Assembly: GCF_000621165.1 (NCBI RefSeq)
Contig: NZ_JHZA01000009.1
Coordinates: forward strand, 1-64,000
Direction: 5' to 3'
Length of the DNA: 64,000 nt
DNA from: Enterovibrio calviensis DSM 14347
Lineage (GTDB): Bacteria > Pseudomonadota > Gammaproteobacteria > Enterobacterales > Vibrionaceae
Shown: positions 10,124 through 20,627 of the stretch, in pieces
Numbering within the stretch: position 1 is the first letter of the stretch
Layout of the letters: every line of letters begins with the position of its first letter
Program-made: the position numbers and the translations under genes
Notes under the pieces: model-generated
What the model saw: the letters and a program-made list of their open reading frames with translations, nothing else
The model's database searches: none
Told to the model about the DNA's origin: nothing

Positions 10124-11071
10124 TTACCGTTTCGGCAGATACCTTAACGGATTCACCGATTTTCCTTTGTAGCGAATCTCAAAATGCAACCGGACACTGT
10201 TGGTACCAGAACTACCCATTGAGGCTATTTTTTGCCCTTTTTTGACATTCTGGCGTTCCGAAACAAAAATGCGGTCGTTATGTGCATAAGCGCTCAAGTA
10301 ATCATCGTTATGTTTAATGATGATCAAATTCCCATATCCGCGCAGCGCATTGCCCGCATATACCACCTTACCGTCGGCTGCCGCACTGATGCTTTGCCCA
10401 CGTTTACCTGCAATATCAACCCCCTTATTTCCAAGCTCTGAGCTTGAAAAACCAGAGACAACTCGTCCACTCACTGGCCAACGCCAACTTATGGCTTTCG
10501 ATTTATTTGCAGATTTATCAACAGGTGGTTTGTTTTTTGTTACAGGCTGACTGTACTCCTTCACTTTTTGCTGTTCAACATTTTTCTTATTCTGTGAAGC
10601 AGATTCCGACTTCTTTTGCGAAGCGTTTTTTTGATTATCTTTGCTCGATTTAGCAGATGATCCTGTAGTGGTTTTTGGCTTCGGTGCAACCACGACTGGC
10701 GCAGCTGCAACTGCTACAGGAGCGGCAACAACGGGAACTACAGGAACATCGCCTTTTTTACCATACGCAGGAGGCACGTACTTCTTCTGCCAAAGATTTA
10801 GGCGTTGTCCGGGGAAGATTGTGTAGGGCGCAGCAAGCTTATTCGCGCTGATTATTTCTTTAACATCACGGTCGGTCACATACGCGATATAATACAAGGT
10901 ATCGCCCTTCTGAACCTCGTAATAGCTGCCTCTATAGCTGCCTCGCTCGATCCCACCGTAGTCAGGACCAACACTTGAAACGGGCGCAGGGCTGGAAACA
11001 GAGCATGCGGACAGAAATCCCAATACAGAAAGAAAAACCAGTATTTTCAACTGAATTGAAACCCCTTCCAC
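10124..11071 (-). CDS. nlpD: Murein hydrolase activator lipoprotein NlpD
   Basis: An outer-membrane lipoprotein that activates the amidase AmiC during cell separation. It has a signal peptide with lipobox LSAC at residues 20-23, a LysM peptidoglycan-binding domain near 50-95 ([15 protein letters not shown]), a low-complexity Lys/Ser/Gln linker, and a C-terminal M23/LytM domain from about 200. The M23 domain reads [10 protein letters not shown] where active enzymes have the first zinc His and Asp, and only part of the LHFEIR end is kept. It is therefore a degenerate, regulatory LytM domain, as in known NlpD. It sits in the surE-pcm-nlpD-rpoS run. Confidence 0.96.
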   Translation of the reverse strand: MEGVSIQLKILVFLSVLGFLSACSVSSPAPVSSVGPDYGGIERGSYRGSYYEVQKGDTLYYIAYVTDRDVKEIISANKLAAPYTIFPGQRLNLWQKKYVPPAYGKKGDVPVVPVVAAPVAVAAAPVVVAPKPKTTTGSSAKSSKDNQKNASQKKSESASQNKKNVEQQKVKEYSQPVTKNKPPVDKSANKSKAISWRWPVSGRVVSGFSSSELGNKGVDIAGKRGQSISAAADGKVVYAGNALRGYGNLIIIKHNDDYLSAYAHNDRIFVSERQNVKKGQKIASMGSSGTNSVRLHFEIRYKGKSVNPLRYLPKR

Positions 11072-11081
11072 TAATTCTTAC

Positions 11082-11711
11082 CTATGCCAAATCACCAGCA
11101 ACCAATGGGACAAAACGTACCGCTTCAATTGCTGTTGTTTCAAAATCATCACCCACACGAGTGACTTTATAGAGAACCTGATCGGTCTCACCGACAGGTA
11201 CAATCAGGGATCCGCCCTCTGCGAGCTGCTCGCAAAGTGCCATTGGCATGCGTGATGCAGCGGCGGTAACGATGATGGCGTCAAAAGGGCCTTTGCTTGC
11301 CCAACCTTCCCATCCATCTCCATGTTTTGTAGAGATGTTATAAAGCTCTAGCTGTTTAAAACGGCGCTTTGCGATCATTTGAAGCTGCTTAATTCGCTCC
11401 ACGGAGTAAGCATGCTCAACCAGTTGCGCTAGCACACATGTCTGAAAGCCCGAGCCCGTGCCGACTTCTAACACTCTACTGTCATAACGAAGCGCAAGCA
11501 GCTCTGTCATCTTCGCCACAATATAGGGCTGAGAAATAGTCTGACCAAACCCAATCGGCAAAGCATTATTATCATAAGCTTGATGTGCCATCGCCTCAGA
11601 AACAAAGAGATGTCGCGGCAAACGCTCGATGGCGTTAAGCACACGTTCGTCCGAAATCCCTTGCTGACGAAGTTGTTGAATAAGTGAATGCGAGTAATTC
11701 ACCAATGTCAC
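11082..11711 (-). CDS. pcm: Protein-L-isoaspartate O-methyltransferase
   Basis: A cytoplasmic repair enzyme that methylates isoaspartyl residues in aged proteins using S-adenosylmethionine. At 209 residues it is the normal length. The SAM-binding motif [18 protein letters not shown] lies near residues 80-97, preceded by the conserved [20 protein letters not shown] segment. The gene follows surE after 3 bp, the conserved stationary-phase survival arrangement. Confidence 0.97.
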   Translation of the reverse strand: MTLVNYSHSLIQQLRQQGISDERVLNAIERLPRHLFVSEAMAHQAYDNNALPIGFGQTISQPYIVAKMTELLALRYDSRVLEVGTGSGFQTCVLAQLVEHAYSVERIKQLQMIAKRRFKQLELYNISTKHGDGWEGWASKGPFDAIIVTAAASRMPMALCEQLAEGGSLIVPVGETDQVLYKVTRVGDDFETTAIEAVRFVPLVAGDLA

Positions 11712-11714
11712 CTT

Positions 11715-12464
11715 TTATTGTTCCGTTGCGTATGTTGCCCAATGAGACAATGTCTCTAACGTGTCATGCGCTGTTAAATCGACCTGCAAAGGTGTCAAAG
11801 AGACACAATTGTTTTCAATCGCATGAAAATCCGTTCCTGACCCAGCGTCTTGTTTGGCGCCCGGAGGACCAATCCAATAGATAGGCTGTCCTCTCGGATC
11901 GGTTTGTTCAATCATGTCTTCAGCTCGATGACGCGCTCCAAGACGTGTTACCTGCCAGCCCTTTAAATCTTCTAGAGGACAATCAGGCACGTTGATGTTC
12001 AAAATACGATTGCGCGGCAACGGGTTCTGTTTATCAAAAAGCACCGCTTTTTTTACCACCTGCGCGGCAGTATGAAAATGCGTTGACCCACAAAGAGAGA
12101 CAGCTATCGCAGGTACACCGAGGAAAAAGCCTTCTGTTGCTGCTGCAACGGTGCCGGAATAGAGTACATCATCACCCAAGTTCGCACCGTGATTGATACC
12201 CGTGATAACGAAATCCACTTTCTCTTTAATAAGAGAATTTAGCGCCATATGAACGCTATCTGTCGGCGTGCCTTGAACGGCATAGCGACGCTCACCAACC
12301 TCACGAATACGCAATGGGTTTTCGAGTGTCAGTGAGTTTGATGCGCCAGAGCGATTGCGGTCGGGCGCAACCACAGTGACCGTCGCGATTTCTGCTAACG
12401 TGTCAGCCAGTACATTGATGCCTTCAGCAAACACGCCATCGTCGTTACTGATCAATATGTGCAT
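11715..12464 (-). CDS. surE: 5'/3'-nucleotidase SurE
   Basis: A metal-dependent nucleotidase and exopolyphosphatase. The N-terminus ILISNDDG holds the Asp-Asp metal ligands, and the [23 protein letters not shown] block forms the rest of the active site. The likely start is the ATG giving MHILISND (249 residues), four codons inside the longest frame. Its 5' end overlaps the 3' end of truD by 20 bp, which suggests translational coupling. Confidence 0.96.
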   Translation of the reverse strand: MHILISNDDGVFAEGINVLADTLAEIATVTVVAPDRNRSGASNSLTLENPLRIREVGERRYAVQGTPTDSVHMALNSLIKEKVDFVITGINHGANLGDDVLYSGTVAAATEGFFLGVPAIAVSLCGSTHFHTAAQVVKKAVLFDKQNPLPRNRILNINVPDCPLEDLKGWQVTRLGARHRAEDMIEQTDPRGQPIYWIGPPGAKQDAGSGTDFHAIENNCVSLTPLQVDLTAHDTLETLSHWATYATEQ

Positions 12465-13503
12465 CAAGTTCTCCATTGGAAGTATCGTCGATGAGTTCGC
12501 GCATCACCGCGGTAGCAAAGCTTCCTGCCGGTAGTGAGAAAGACACGGTTAATGTATCTTCCTCACGCGTCCAATCCATATCTTGCGGATAGAGCATGAG
12601 TGCACGACGGTCATGTCGCATACGGTTACTGCGGATCACCGCGAGCAAGTCAGGCTCTTGGTTGATAATATTCTGTTCGAACTTACGCGCATCAGCCTCG
12701 GTTGGCAGTGCATTGTCACCGGTCATCGGGCCCGAAATCTGCCATGTGCCTTTGCTCAACCACTCATCGGCTTTGGCCGTATCTAACACCAGTTTCAACT
12801 GCTCAGCGCTATCAATCAGCATGTCACCGCGCATTGGGGTTTGTACCATGTCTGATTCAATACGAGCGGACAGCACTTGGTTGAACAGATACGAACGTGC
12901 CGCTGATAAATAGAAGCTTCGCTTACTCTTATCACGCACTTGAAACTTGTTTTGTCCCCACTCGCGTGCTGATACGACGTTGTTCCCATTGCGCCCAAAG
13001 CGCTGGCTGCCAAAATAGTTTGGTACACCTTGGTCGCGAATGCTGGCGAGACGTGCTTCAATCTCATCATCACTATTGAAATCTGTGATCACTAGCGAGA
13101 AGCGGTTGCCAATCAAATCGCCTGGGCGCAGCTTTTTGTCATGACGAGTGGTCTCTAAAATCGCATCAATGCCTTCGTGTGTTTCAACAAACTCGGTCAA
13201 ATCAGGATCAGGTTGGCCCGGCAGATGCACGCTAAACCACTGCTCGGTCACGGCATGGCGATCTTTCAGTCCCGCCCAGCTCACATCACGCGATTTCACG
13301 CCACACGCTTTCGCTAACTCGTTGACGACATATTTGGTGTTTTCACCGATTTTACGGATGCGAACAAGAAAATGCTCGCCGTGACCGACGGGGGTGAAAT
13401 CGAGGGTTTCGCTAACAAAGAAGTGCTCAGGCTTTGCCTTAAGGCAACCTGTCGCGGTTGGTTTACCATGCAGATAAGCCAACGAAGTCATTACATCACT
13501 CAT
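12445..13503 (-). CDS. truD: tRNA pseudouridine(13) synthase TruD
   Basis: This enzyme makes pseudouridine 13 in tRNA-Glu. The TruD family signature [20 protein letters not shown] includes the catalytic Asp. An inserted TRUD domain follows, then [14 protein letters not shown]. The annotated start is MSDVMTSL (352 residues), whose ATG overlaps the end of ispF. A later ATG four codons in is also possible, and the longest frame begins inside ispF. The ispD-ispF-truD-surE order is conserved. Confidence 0.95.
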   Translation of the reverse strand: MSDVMTSLAYLHGKPTATGCLKAKPEHFFVSETLDFTPVGHGEHFLVRIRKIGENTKYVVNELAKACGVKSRDVSWAGLKDRHAVTEQWFSVHLPGQPDPDLTEFVETHEGIDAILETTRHDKKLRPGDLIGNRFSLVITDFNSDDEIEARLASIRDQGVPNYFGSQRFGRNGNNVVSAREWGQNKFQVRDKSKRSFYLSAARSYLFNQVLSARIESDMVQTPMRGDMLIDSAEQLKLVLDTAKADEWLSKGTWQISGPMTGDNALPTEADARKFEQNIINQEPDLLAVIRSNRMRHDRRALMLYPQDMDWTREEDTLTVSFSLPAGSFATAVMRELIDDTSNGELDAHIDQ

Positions 13504-13981
13504 GAGATTCCTTACGGATAATAACGACCGCTTCACAGGCAATCCCTTCTTTACGTCCGGTAAAGCCGAGTCGCTCGGTGGTCGTTGCTTTCACATTAAT
13601 ATTCGTGATATCCGTTTCAAGATCGTCAGCAATCGCTGCACACATGGCATCAATATGCGGTGCCATTTTCGGTGCTTGCGCCATGATGGTCACATCAAGG
13701 TTGCCAATAACATATCCCTTTGCTTTCACTTTTGCGTAAACGTCACGCAGTAAGAATCGGCTATCAGCCCCTTCCCACTCTGCATCAGTATCGGGGAAAT
13801 GACGCCCAATATCACCCGCGGCAATTGCGCCTAGCAGCGCGTCACAAACAGCATGAAGGGCAACATCACCATCGGAGTGTGCAATCAAGCCTTGCTCATA
13901 AGGCACTGCGACGCCACCAATAATCACAGGGCCTTCTCCGCCAAATTTGTGTACGTCGAAACCGTGTCCAATGCGCATCAT
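13496..13981 (-). CDS. ispF: 2-C-methyl-D-erythritol 2,4-cyclodiphosphate synthase
   Basis: The fifth enzyme of the MEP isoprenoid pathway. It makes the cyclic diphosphate from CDP-ME 2-phosphate. The start [13 protein letters not shown] is chosen over an in-frame ATG 21 bp upstream, because AAGAGGA lies just before it, giving 161 residues. Metal ligands are Asp and His in GHGFDVH, and [18 protein letters not shown] and FPDTDAEW are family motifs. It follows ispD closely. Confidence 0.97.
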   Translation of the reverse strand: MMRIGHGFDVHKFGGEGPVIIGGVAVPYEQGLIAHSDGDVALHAVCDALLGAIAAGDIGRHFPDTDAEWEGADSRFLLRDVYAKVKAKGYVIGNLDVTIMAQAPKMAPHIDAMCAAIADDLETDITNINVKATTTERLGFTGRKEGIACEAVVIIRKESHE

Positions 13982-14008
13982 AATCTGTCCTCTTACTCTC
14001 AATCCCAG

Positions 14009-14734
14009 CTAGGTGCGTTGCGTTAAGAAAAACGCCGCTAATGTCAAATCTTCTGGCTGGGTGACTTTAATGTTGTCTGCGTGTCCCACGACGAGCTTAG
14101 GCATTCCGCCCGCAAATTCAATTGCAGACGCTTCGTCAGTCACCGCTAAGGATTGTTCTAACGCACTTTCCAATGCCGCCAACAATGTCGTTCTCTGGAA
14201 CATTTGTGGGGTCAGTGCGTGCCATAGTTGCTCTCGAGAAACGGTATGGTCAATGTCACCTTGCGCATTGCTGCGCTTCATGGTGTCTCGCACGGGAGAA
14301 GCCAATATCGCCCCATCTTCGTGAGAGGTTGCAGCTTCGATTAACGCATCGATATCTTGATGACGTACACACGGCCGAGCCGCATCATGCACCATCACCC
14401 ATTTAGCTTGGGTCGCATGCAACCCAGCGAGCACAGAATCAGCACGCTCAGCGCCACCTGTCGTCACAATCACTCTAGCGTCACTGGCTAACGACGTGGT
14501 TTGGAAGTACTCATCTTCTGCACCAATCGCCACAACGACCTTCGACACACTTGGGTGTGCAAGAAGCGCGTAAACAGTGTGCTCTAGCAAGGTTTTGTCT
14601 TGGATTGTCAGGTATTGCTTGGGGCAAGCTGCGCCCATACGTTTTCCAACACCCGCTGCTGGCACAATGGCCACAACGTCGGAAACGACGGAGCGAGGCG
14701 AGCATTGTTGTTCATTACTTGCCGGGGTAGTCAT
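14009..14734 (-). CDS. ispD: 2-C-methyl-D-erythritol 4-phosphate cytidylyltransferase
   Basis: The third enzyme of the MEP pathway. It transfers CMP from CTP to MEP. The nucleotide-binding N-terminus reads VAIVPAAGVGKRMGAACPKQYL after an extension of about 20 residues, and VMVHDAARPCV and the C-terminal VTQPEDL are family motifs. At 241 residues it is slightly longer than E. coli IspD because of the N-terminal tail, and an internal start is possible. It lies between ftsB and ispF, as in E. coli. Confidence 0.97.
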   Translation of the reverse strand: MTTPASNEQQCSPRSVVSDVVAIVPAAGVGKRMGAACPKQYLTIQDKTLLEHTVYALLAHPSVSKVVVAIGAEDEYFQTTSLASDARVIVTTGGAERADSVLAGLHATQAKWVMVHDAARPCVRHQDIDALIEAATSHEDGAILASPVRDTMKRSNAQGDIDHTVSREQLWHALTPQMFQRTTLLAALESALEQSLAVTDEASAIEFAGGMPKLVVGHADNIKVTQPEDLTLAAFFLTQRT

Positions 14735-14764
14735 GATTCTCTTCGTTCTATAAGGGGGAGAGGG

Positions 14765-15037
14765 TTAATCGTTAACGATACGGAAGAAGGTTTCTCCCGG
14801 CTTGATCATGCCCAGTTCATTGCGTGCACGCTCTTCAATCGCTTCTTGTCCACGCTTGAGATCCGCAATCTCTGCGAACATTTGCTGGTTACGCTGATGC
14901 AGTTTGTCATTGGCTTGGGCGGTCGATTCTGTGACAGCACTGACGCTAAGGTAATCGTCAATTCCGTTTTTGCCCCACCAAAGGTGGTATTGGAGCCAAC
15001 CGAACAAAACGATAAGCATCACTGTCAGCATTCGCAT
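14765..15037 (-). CDS. ftsB: Cell division protein FtsB
   Basis: A small bitopic membrane protein of the FtsQLB divisome subcomplex. With the start at MRMLTVML (GGAGG 7 nt upstream) it is 90 residues. It has one transmembrane segment at about residues 3-20, then a periplasmic coiled coil (about 30-70) and the C-terminal [15 protein letters not shown] motif. A longer frame from 15097 adds 20 residues with no ribosome-binding site and is rejected. Confidence 0.95.
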   Translation of the reverse strand: MRMLTVMLIVLFGWLQYHLWWGKNGIDDYLSVSAVTESTAQANDKLHQRNQQMFAEIADLKRGQEAIEERARNELGMIKPGETFFRIVND

Positions 15038-15232
15038 TGCGTTTCCTCCGACCCTACACACGCATATTGGATATGGCTTTGCCACGACACTCAGCACGGT
15101 AACCGAGTAATCTCAAGAACATAATAAAGAAGGGTAATATTCCCACATTCGTCATTGCCACACCAGCATGGCAACGACAAACGTGTGATTATATCTGTCA
15201 AACAGTTGAAGCTTAGCGCATGAGGGTAGCGA

Positions 15233-15739
15233 TCACTGAGTGATGGATTCGCCGAGTATATGAATGGGGTTGGTTAACGCAGACAATAAAACCGGTAAAT
15301 CTTTTGCTGCAAAGGCAAAAGTGACATCCGGATGCCCAGGGGTGTACATCAATGATTCAAAGCCAAACAGTGCTTCATCAACCAGCACTGGGACAGAAGC
15401 TGGCACGCCGAAGGGACAAACTGCACCGGGCACACAGCCAAGTACTCTGATCATTTCGTCATCTGACGCAATTGAGGGCCGCTTCCCTATGGTGGCTTTG
15501 ACTTTTTTGCTGTCGAGGCGCGCGTTTTTATGCGTCAGCAGCAAAGCATGCTCTCCAGATTTAAAGGACAGAAACAGGCTTTTGGTGGGCGTCGCCGTCC
15601 AACCTAATCGCTTCCCAACTTGCTCATCGGTCGCAAAGTCCAAGATGGGTTCATGCTTCCATTGCTGATAATCCACACCACAAGCATCCAGCAGCGAGAC
15701 ATTGCGCTGGAAAATATCCTCAAGTACGTTTTGATTCAT
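15233..15739 (-). CDS. YbaK/EbsC-family aminoacyl-tRNA deacylase-like protein
   Basis: The 168 residues show the YbaK/ProX fold family: KSLFLSFKSGEHALLLTHKNARLDSKKV carries the conserved Lys, and GCVPGAVCPFGVP is the typical Gly-Pro-rich substrate loop. Members hydrolyse mis-acylated tRNAs such as Ala- or Cys-tRNA(Pro). The exact substrate cannot be read from sequence. It ends 3 bp from the argO stop side and reads leftward in tandem with it, so the two may be co-transcribed. Confidence 0.8.
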   Translation of the reverse strand: MNQNVLEDIFQRNVSLLDACGVDYQQWKHEPILDFATDEQVGKRLGWTATPTKSLFLSFKSGEHALLLTHKNARLDSKKVKATIGKRPSIASDDEMIRVLGCVPGAVCPFGVPASVPVLVDEALFGFESLMYTPGHPDVTFAFAAKDLPVLLSALTNPIHILGESITQ

Positions 15740-15742
15740 CCC

Positions 15743-16372
15743 TTACAACCCTGTTAACCATTTCAGCATCAATAAATACGCAACATAAAGCATCATCGTG
15801 GCCACCAACACATCAATCGCCTGACGCACACGAGGACGAGACAAGACAGGCGACATTTTCGCTGCCCCTAAAGAGATACCATAAAACCACACAAAAGACG
15901 CAAGCACGGTGCCGATGGCAAAAGCAATACGCTGCGAAGGCTCAAATTGACCACCAATAGACCCCAATACCACCACAGTGTCCAGATACACATGCGGGTT
16001 TAATACCGTAACCGCCAGAGCGCCAAGTACAACCGCAAACACGCCTTTTCGGCTTACCGTGTCTCCCTCGGGTACGTCGTCTTTTTCACCTTGCCAAGCA
16101 CGATATAGTGACTGCAGCGCGTACGTCACCAGAAAGGCAACACCACCAATCGTTACCACATTGAGCAATATCTCGTTGCTTGCCAACATCGCACCGCCAC
16201 CAAAAATCCCCAACGCAATCAAGATGGCATCACAGAGAAAACAAATAGTGGCTGTTGCAACATGGTGGTGACGACGTATGCCCTGATTAAGCACATATGC
16301 ATTTTGTGCTCCTATCGGAATGATCATACTCAGTCCGAGGCCAAATCCTTGGAAAATAATTGCACTGCTCAT
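15743..16372 (-). CDS. argO: Arginine exporter ArgO (LysE family)
   Basis: An inner-membrane exporter of arginine (and canavanine or lysine in relatives). At 209 residues it has about six hydrophobic segments. The N-terminus GFGLGLSMIIPIGAQNAYVLNQG is the LysE family hallmark. It is transcribed divergently from argP, whose product activates argO in E. coli, over a 129-bp shared control region. Confidence 0.93.
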   Translation of the reverse strand: MSSAIIFQGFGLGLSMIIPIGAQNAYVLNQGIRRHHHVATATICFLCDAILIALGIFGGGAMLASNEILLNVVTIGGVAFLVTYALQSLYRAWQGEKDDVPEGDTVSRKGVFAVVLGALAVTVLNPHVYLDTVVVLGSIGGQFEPSQRIAFAIGTVLASFVWFYGISLGAAKMSPVLSRPRVRQAIDVLVATMMLYVAYLLMLKWLTGL

Positions 16373-16501
16373 GGCTCGACATCCTTTGACTTAGGCTCTG
16401 ATGAAAGCCACACGATAAGGGCGACAAGGATGTAAGTAAAACTAATAAAATTGATGCTACATTAGATAAGCTAATATTCGAATTCAATAAAGGATACTGG
16501 G

Positions 16502-17398
16502 ATGAAAGGACTCGATTATCGCTGGGTAGCTGCATTGGATGCGGTGATCGCCAATGGCAGTTTTGAAAAGGCTGCGGATACGCTTTTCATCACTCAGTCG
16601 GCAGTCTCTCAACGTATCAAGCAACTTGAAAAGCTGGTGGCACAGCCCGTACTGATAAGAGATAACCCGCCACAACCAACCGCTATCGGAAGGAAACTAC
16701 TAGGGCTTCATCAACGCGTTCAACTGTTGGAGCAAGAACTGATTCCCGAACTGATGCCAGATGGGCAATCGAGCGCGGTGACCGTGCCCATTGCTACCAA
16801 TGCCGATAGTCTCGCAACCTGGCTACTTCCCGCACTGACGCCGCTCATGCAGGCACAAGCTCTTGAGCTGAGCCTAATCGTTGACGATGAAGTGCGCAGC
16901 CTCAATCGCATTCGCTCTGGTGAAGCAGTCGTAGCTATCAGCACAGAAGCGCATCCATTACATGGTTGCATAGCGCAATATCTCGGTGAAATGAAGTACT
17001 TGTGCGTATCCACACCCGATTTCAAAGATCGCTTCTTCCCTAATGGCATGAATGCTGAAACGGTCAGCAAGGCCCCCGCCGTGGTGTTCGACCGCCTTGA
17101 TGACATGCACACTCTATTCGTATCTGAACGCTTCAATCTACCCACCGTCGGATGGCGCAGCCACATGGTTCGTTCGTCTGAAGCCTTTGTGAATATGGCG
17201 AAACTCGGTGTTGCCTATTGCCTCATACCCAAGCTGCAAATTGAACAAGAACTCGCAAGCGGAGAGTTAGTCGACCTGTGTCCTGGCGATGGCGTATCCC
17301 GACACCTGTATTGGCATCACTTTGCAACTGAAAGTGGCGTACTGGCGCAAATGACCAATGCATGCTTAAGTTATGCTCGACGTGTATTACCCCATTAG
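16502..17398 (+). CDS. argP: LysR-family transcriptional regulator ArgP
   Basis: ArgP (IciA) senses arginine and lysine and activates argO. At 298 residues it has an N-terminal winged helix-turn-helix near residues 4-60 (GSFEKAADTLFITQSAVSQRIKQLE) and a C-terminal effector domain. The start follows AAAGGATACTGGG. Its divergent position next to argO supports the specific assignment over a generic LysR protein. Confidence 0.93.
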   Translation: MKGLDYRWVAALDAVIANGSFEKAADTLFITQSAVSQRIKQLEKLVAQPVLIRDNPPQPTAIGRKLLGLHQRVQLLEQELIPELMPDGQSSAVTVPIATNADSLATWLLPALTPLMQAQALELSLIVDDEVRSLNRIRSGEAVVAISTEAHPLHGCIAQYLGEMKYLCVSTPDFKDRFFPNGMNAETVSKAPAVVFDRLDDMHTLFVSERFNLPTVGWRSHMVRSSEAFVNMAKLGVAYCLIPKLQIEQELASGELVDLCPGDGVSRHLYWHHFATESGVLAQMTNACLSYARRVLPH

Positions 17399-17512
17399 CT
17401 ATTCGCTCTGCCCGAGAAGGTTTGGGTGTTTCGTATTTTCTCAACGTCAGGGATAATCGAGAAAGACTTGCGGTCAAACCGTGTTGAAACTGATAAAAAT
17501 GGAAACTCTCCT

Positions 17513-18211
17513 ATGAAAAAGCACCTCATTGCGACTTTGCTCGGCGCGGCAGTGACTTTGTCGCCTTTTGCCGCTATCGCGTCACCTGATTTTCCGCATT
17601 TGCAAACCGTGGGCGTGGGCGAAGTGATTGCCACTCCAGACATGGCAAATATTGACGTCGCCGTGTCACTCAACCGCACATCTGCACAAGCCGCCAAGAA
17701 AGCGTCAGACAACGCCATCGCCGCTCTCGTTGAGCGCCTTCAAAAAATGGGGATTGCAGATAAAGACATAGACAGCGCTAACCTGTCGCTACAACCTCAA
17801 TACAGCTATCCCAAGAATAGCGAGCCGAAGCTCACTGGCTATCGTGCAACTCGCACAGTCACAGTCACGGTCAACGATCTCGATAACCTAAACCGTGTAT
17901 TGGATGGCGCATTAGCCGACGGAATTAACCGCGTAAATGGCATCGCATTTTCTTCCAGCAAAGAAGCTGAACTAAAAGAAAAAGCCCGCATGGCAGCCAT
18001 TGCTGACGCACAAGCGAAGGCAAAATCCTTAGCCAAAGGCTTTGGTGAAACCTTGGCGGGCGTTTGGGAGATCCGTTACGTCGATCAATCGCCGATTCGC
18101 CCAGTGATGATGCGCATGGCAGAGGCTGCAGCTGACGTAAGCGCGACTTACAAAGACGCGGAAATCACCATCCGAGATCGTGTCGACGTTGTCTATGCGC
18201 TAGGGGAATAG
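17513..18211 (+). CDS. SIMPL-domain periplasmic protein (YggE-like)
   Basis: A DUF541/SIMPL protein of 232 residues, starting MKKHLIATLLGAA with a cleavable signal peptide (cleavage near AIA-SP, residue 24). The E. coli homologue YggE lowers oxidative stress by an unknown mechanism. Typical motifs are VGVGEVIATPDMANIDVAV and the C-terminal AQAKAKSLAKGFGE. The longest frame begins 87 bp earlier, but a signal peptide and spacing favour this ATG. In E. coli too, yggE lies next to argO and argP. Confidence 0.85.
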   Translation: MKKHLIATLLGAAVTLSPFAAIASPDFPHLQTVGVGEVIATPDMANIDVAVSLNRTSAQAAKKASDNAIAALVERLQKMGIADKDIDSANLSLQPQYSYPKNSEPKLTGYRATRTVTVTVNDLDNLNRVLDGALADGINRVNGIAFSSSKEAELKEKARMAAIADAQAKAKSLAKGFGETLAGVWEIRYVDQSPIRPVMMRMAEAAADVSATYKDAEITIRDRVDVVYALGE

Positions 18212-18245
18212 TCGCGGAGTCGCCAACAAAGAACAGACAACAGAC

Positions 18246-18277
18246 AAAAAAATAAGGCCGCTAATGCGGCCTTATTA
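18246..18277. terminator. Bidirectional terminator between yggE-like gene and serA
   Basis: An 11-bp stem AATAAGGCCGC/GCGGCCTTATT (18251-18261 with 18266-18276) has a TAAT loop and flanking A and T tracts. It serves two convergent genes. Confidence 0.9.
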
Positions 18278-18322
18278 ATGGGCGGAAGACGGTTTGAGGG
18301 GGAACAAACGCGTCAACCCAAA

Positions 18323-19552
18323 TTAGTGAAGAATACGCGCACGCAAGGTGCCATCGATCGCTTTTAGCTTCTCAAGGGCCTTCTCTGAATGCTCCGTTTC
18401 CACATCGATAACCACATAACCAAACTCTGCGTTAGTTTGCAGATACTGAGCAGCAATGTTGATGCCCTCTTCAGCGAAGATGGTGTTGATCTTGGTTAGG
18501 ATGCCAGGCTTGTTTTGGTGAATGTGAAGCAAACGTGATGTGCCGCTATGCTCTGGCAGAGACACTTCAGGGAAATTCACACACGACAAGGTTGAACCAT
18601 TGTCGGAATATTTCACCATTTTACCTGCGACTTCGATACCGATGTTTTCCTGCGCTTCTTGCGTAGAACCACCGATATGTGGCGTCAGAATAACGTTATC
18701 AAAGGCTTGTAACGGCGACATGAATGGGTCGCTGTTTGTTTTTGGTTCAGTTGGGAATACATCAATTGCTGCACCGCCAATGTGACCACTTTCCAGTGCA
18801 CCGCATAGCGCATCGATATCCACCACAGTGCCGCGAGCGGCGTTGATGAATACAGCACCAGGCTTCATGCGAGCAAACTCTTCGCTACCCATCATGTCTT
18901 GCGTAGATGCGGTTTCTGGCACATGTAAGGTAATCACGTCACTCTTGTTCAGCAGCTCTGACATCGACGCCACTTGCTGCGCATTACCAAGAGATAGCTT
19001 GTTTTCAATATCATAGAAGAAAACACGCATACCAAGGTTTTCCGCAAGAATACCAAGCTGAGTACCAATGTGGCCGTAACCGATAATGCCGAGGTTTTTA
19101 CCACGCGCTTCAAAAGAACGGTCAGCAGACTTCATCCACTCACCACGGTGCGCCTGAGCATTTTTCGCAGGAATACCGCGAAGAAGAAGAAGGATCTCAC
19201 CTAGCACTAATTCTGCAACGCTACGAGTATTTGAGAAAGGTGCGTTGAAAACAGGGATACCACGCTTTGCAGCAGCAGTCAGGCTGACTTGGTTAGTACC
19301 AATGCAGAAACAACCAACAGCAATCAGCTTCTTTGCTTTTTCAAAGACTTTTTCAGTCAGCTGAGTGCGAGAACGAATGCCAACAATGTGAGCATCAGCA
19401 ATTGCTGCTTCTAGCTCTTCACCCGCCAATGACCCTTTGTGATACTCAATATTGGTGTAACCAGAGCTTTGCAGCACTTCTAATGCAGTTGGGTGGACGC
19501 CTTCAAGAAGAAGGATTTTTATTTTGTCTTTATCAAGCGACACTTTAGCCAT
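18323..19552 (-). CDS. serA: D-3-phosphoglycerate dehydrogenase
   Basis: The first enzyme of serine synthesis, oxidising 3-phosphoglycerate with NAD. The 409 residues comprise a substrate domain, a Rossmann NAD-binding domain with GYGHIGTQLGILAE near residues 158-171, catalytic Arg in INAARG and His in LTPHIGGS, and a C-terminal ACT domain (from about 335) that gives serine feedback inhibition. This is the E. coli-type short SerA. It is monocistronic, with terminators on both sides. Confidence 0.97.
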   Translation of the reverse strand: MAKVSLDKDKIKILLLEGVHPTALEVLQSSGYTNIEYHKGSLAGEELEAAIADAHIVGIRSRTQLTEKVFEKAKKLIAVGCFCIGTNQVSLTAAAKRGIPVFNAPFSNTRSVAELVLGEILLLLRGIPAKNAQAHRGEWMKSADRSFEARGKNLGIIGYGHIGTQLGILAENLGMRVFFYDIENKLSLGNAQQVASMSELLNKSDVITLHVPETASTQDMMGSEEFARMKPGAVFINAARGTVVDIDALCGALESGHIGGAAIDVFPTEPKTNSDPFMSPLQAFDNVILTPHIGGSTQEAQENIGIEVAGKMVKYSDNGSTLSCVNFPEVSLPEHSGTSRLLHIHQNKPGILTKINTIFAEEGINIAAQYLQTNAEFGYVVIDVETEHSEKALEKLKAIDGTLRARILH

Positions 19553-19856
19553 GTGGTTCTCATCCTTAAAAACAAACCAGAATTACAAAAATTGGTTTTG
19601 CCATCCGAGTGGCTGAGGGCTTCGATCAAACCTGGGCTAGATTGAACATTTATCAACCAAAGTGGTCATGAACGCCTCACAATTAGTGACTAAGGTAACA
19701 AAAAGTTGTTCGAAAGGGTAAGAATATTACGTTATAAAAGCGAAAAAAAACGGCACCTAAAAGGCGCCGCTAACTTATTGAGTTCCTTGAACGCAAACGT
19801 TTGGCTTTCGTGGCAAAAAAATGCAGAAAGGTAAGGGTTTGCCCGTCAAAGAGAAT
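19553..19856. other. serA upstream region and rpiA terminator
   Basis: A gene-free stretch of about 300 bp. It contains the rpiA terminator (19743-19770) and the serA control region (19553 to about 19742). I see no RNA gene, convincing promoter or repeat in the rest. Confidence 0.6.
19743..19770 (-). terminator. Rho-independent terminator after rpiA
   Basis: CGGCGCCT/AGGTGCCG pairs (one G-U pair) on the minus strand (19762-19769 with 19751-19758) and is followed by eight Ts. It lies about 87 bp downstream of the rpiA stop. Confidence 0.85.
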
Positions 19857-20510
19857 TTAGCTTTTCACAACGCCGTTTGGTGTGCCTTCTAGCACCACAT
19901 CAGCACCGCGATTTGCAAATAGACCCACAGTCACCACACCAGCAATACCATTGATGGTATCTTCTAATTGCTTCGCATCAGTGATTTGAAGATTGTGCAC
20001 GTCAAGAATCATGTTGCCATTGTCAGTCACGCAGCCTTCACGGTAGCAAGGGTCACCACCAAGCTTAACCAGTTCGCGAGCAACATAAGAACGCGCCATT
20101 GGGATCACTTCAACCGGCAATGGGAATTGGCCCAGAACATCGACCTTCTTGGTGTCATCAATAATGCAGATAAATTTCTCTGCAATGGCTGCGACAATCT
20201 TCTCACGCGTCAGCGCCGCGCCGCCGCCTTTGATCATGTCATTGCTTGGGTTGATTTCGTCTGCACCGTCCACGTAGATATCCAAGCTCGCCACTTCATT
20301 GGCGTCAAGCACAGGAATACCAATCTTCTCAAGGCGCTCAGTCGATGCGACAGAACTCGACACCGCACCTTTGATTTGCTCTTTCATGGTTTCAAGGGCA
20401 TCAATGAAGTGATTCACGGTTGAGCCTGTACCTACGCCGACAATGCTGCCTTTGGTAACATATTCCAACGCAGCCCAGCCAGCCGCTTTCTTCATTTCAT
20501 CCTGAGTCAT
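19857..20510 (-). CDS. rpiA: Ribose-5-phosphate isomerase A
   Basis: This enzyme interconverts ribose 5-phosphate and ribulose 5-phosphate in the pentose phosphate pathway. At 217 residues it has the canonical motifs [13 protein letters not shown] (phosphate binding), [26 protein letters not shown] (catalytic Asp, Glu and Lys) and the C-terminal [23 protein letters not shown] ribosome-binding site precedes the ATG. The serA-rpiA-fau neighbourhood matches E. coli. Confidence 0.98.
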   Translation of the reverse strand: MTQDEMKKAAGWAALEYVTKGSIVGVGTGSTVNHFIDALETMKEQIKGAVSSSVASTERLEKIGIPVLDANEVASLDIYVDGADEINPSNDMIKGGGAALTREKIVAAIAEKFICIIDDTKKVDVLGQFPLPVEVIPMARSYVARELVKLGGDPCYREGCVTDNGNMILDVHNLQITDAKQLEDTINGIAGVVTVGLFANRGADVVLEGTPNGVVKS

Positions 20511-20627
20511 GAGGATCTCCTGCTAATTTAGGGGGAAAAACGCGAGGCCGATTATACAGAACTGATTACATAAGGTGGGGATTTTTGCGTACCAAGATCC
20601 CGTTCCTGCTTATCTGATCCAATTCCA

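Noticed and set aside
14600-15124. 174-residue frame antisense to ispD and ftsB
   Set aside because: It spans two genuine genes on the opposite strand and shows no recognisable domain.
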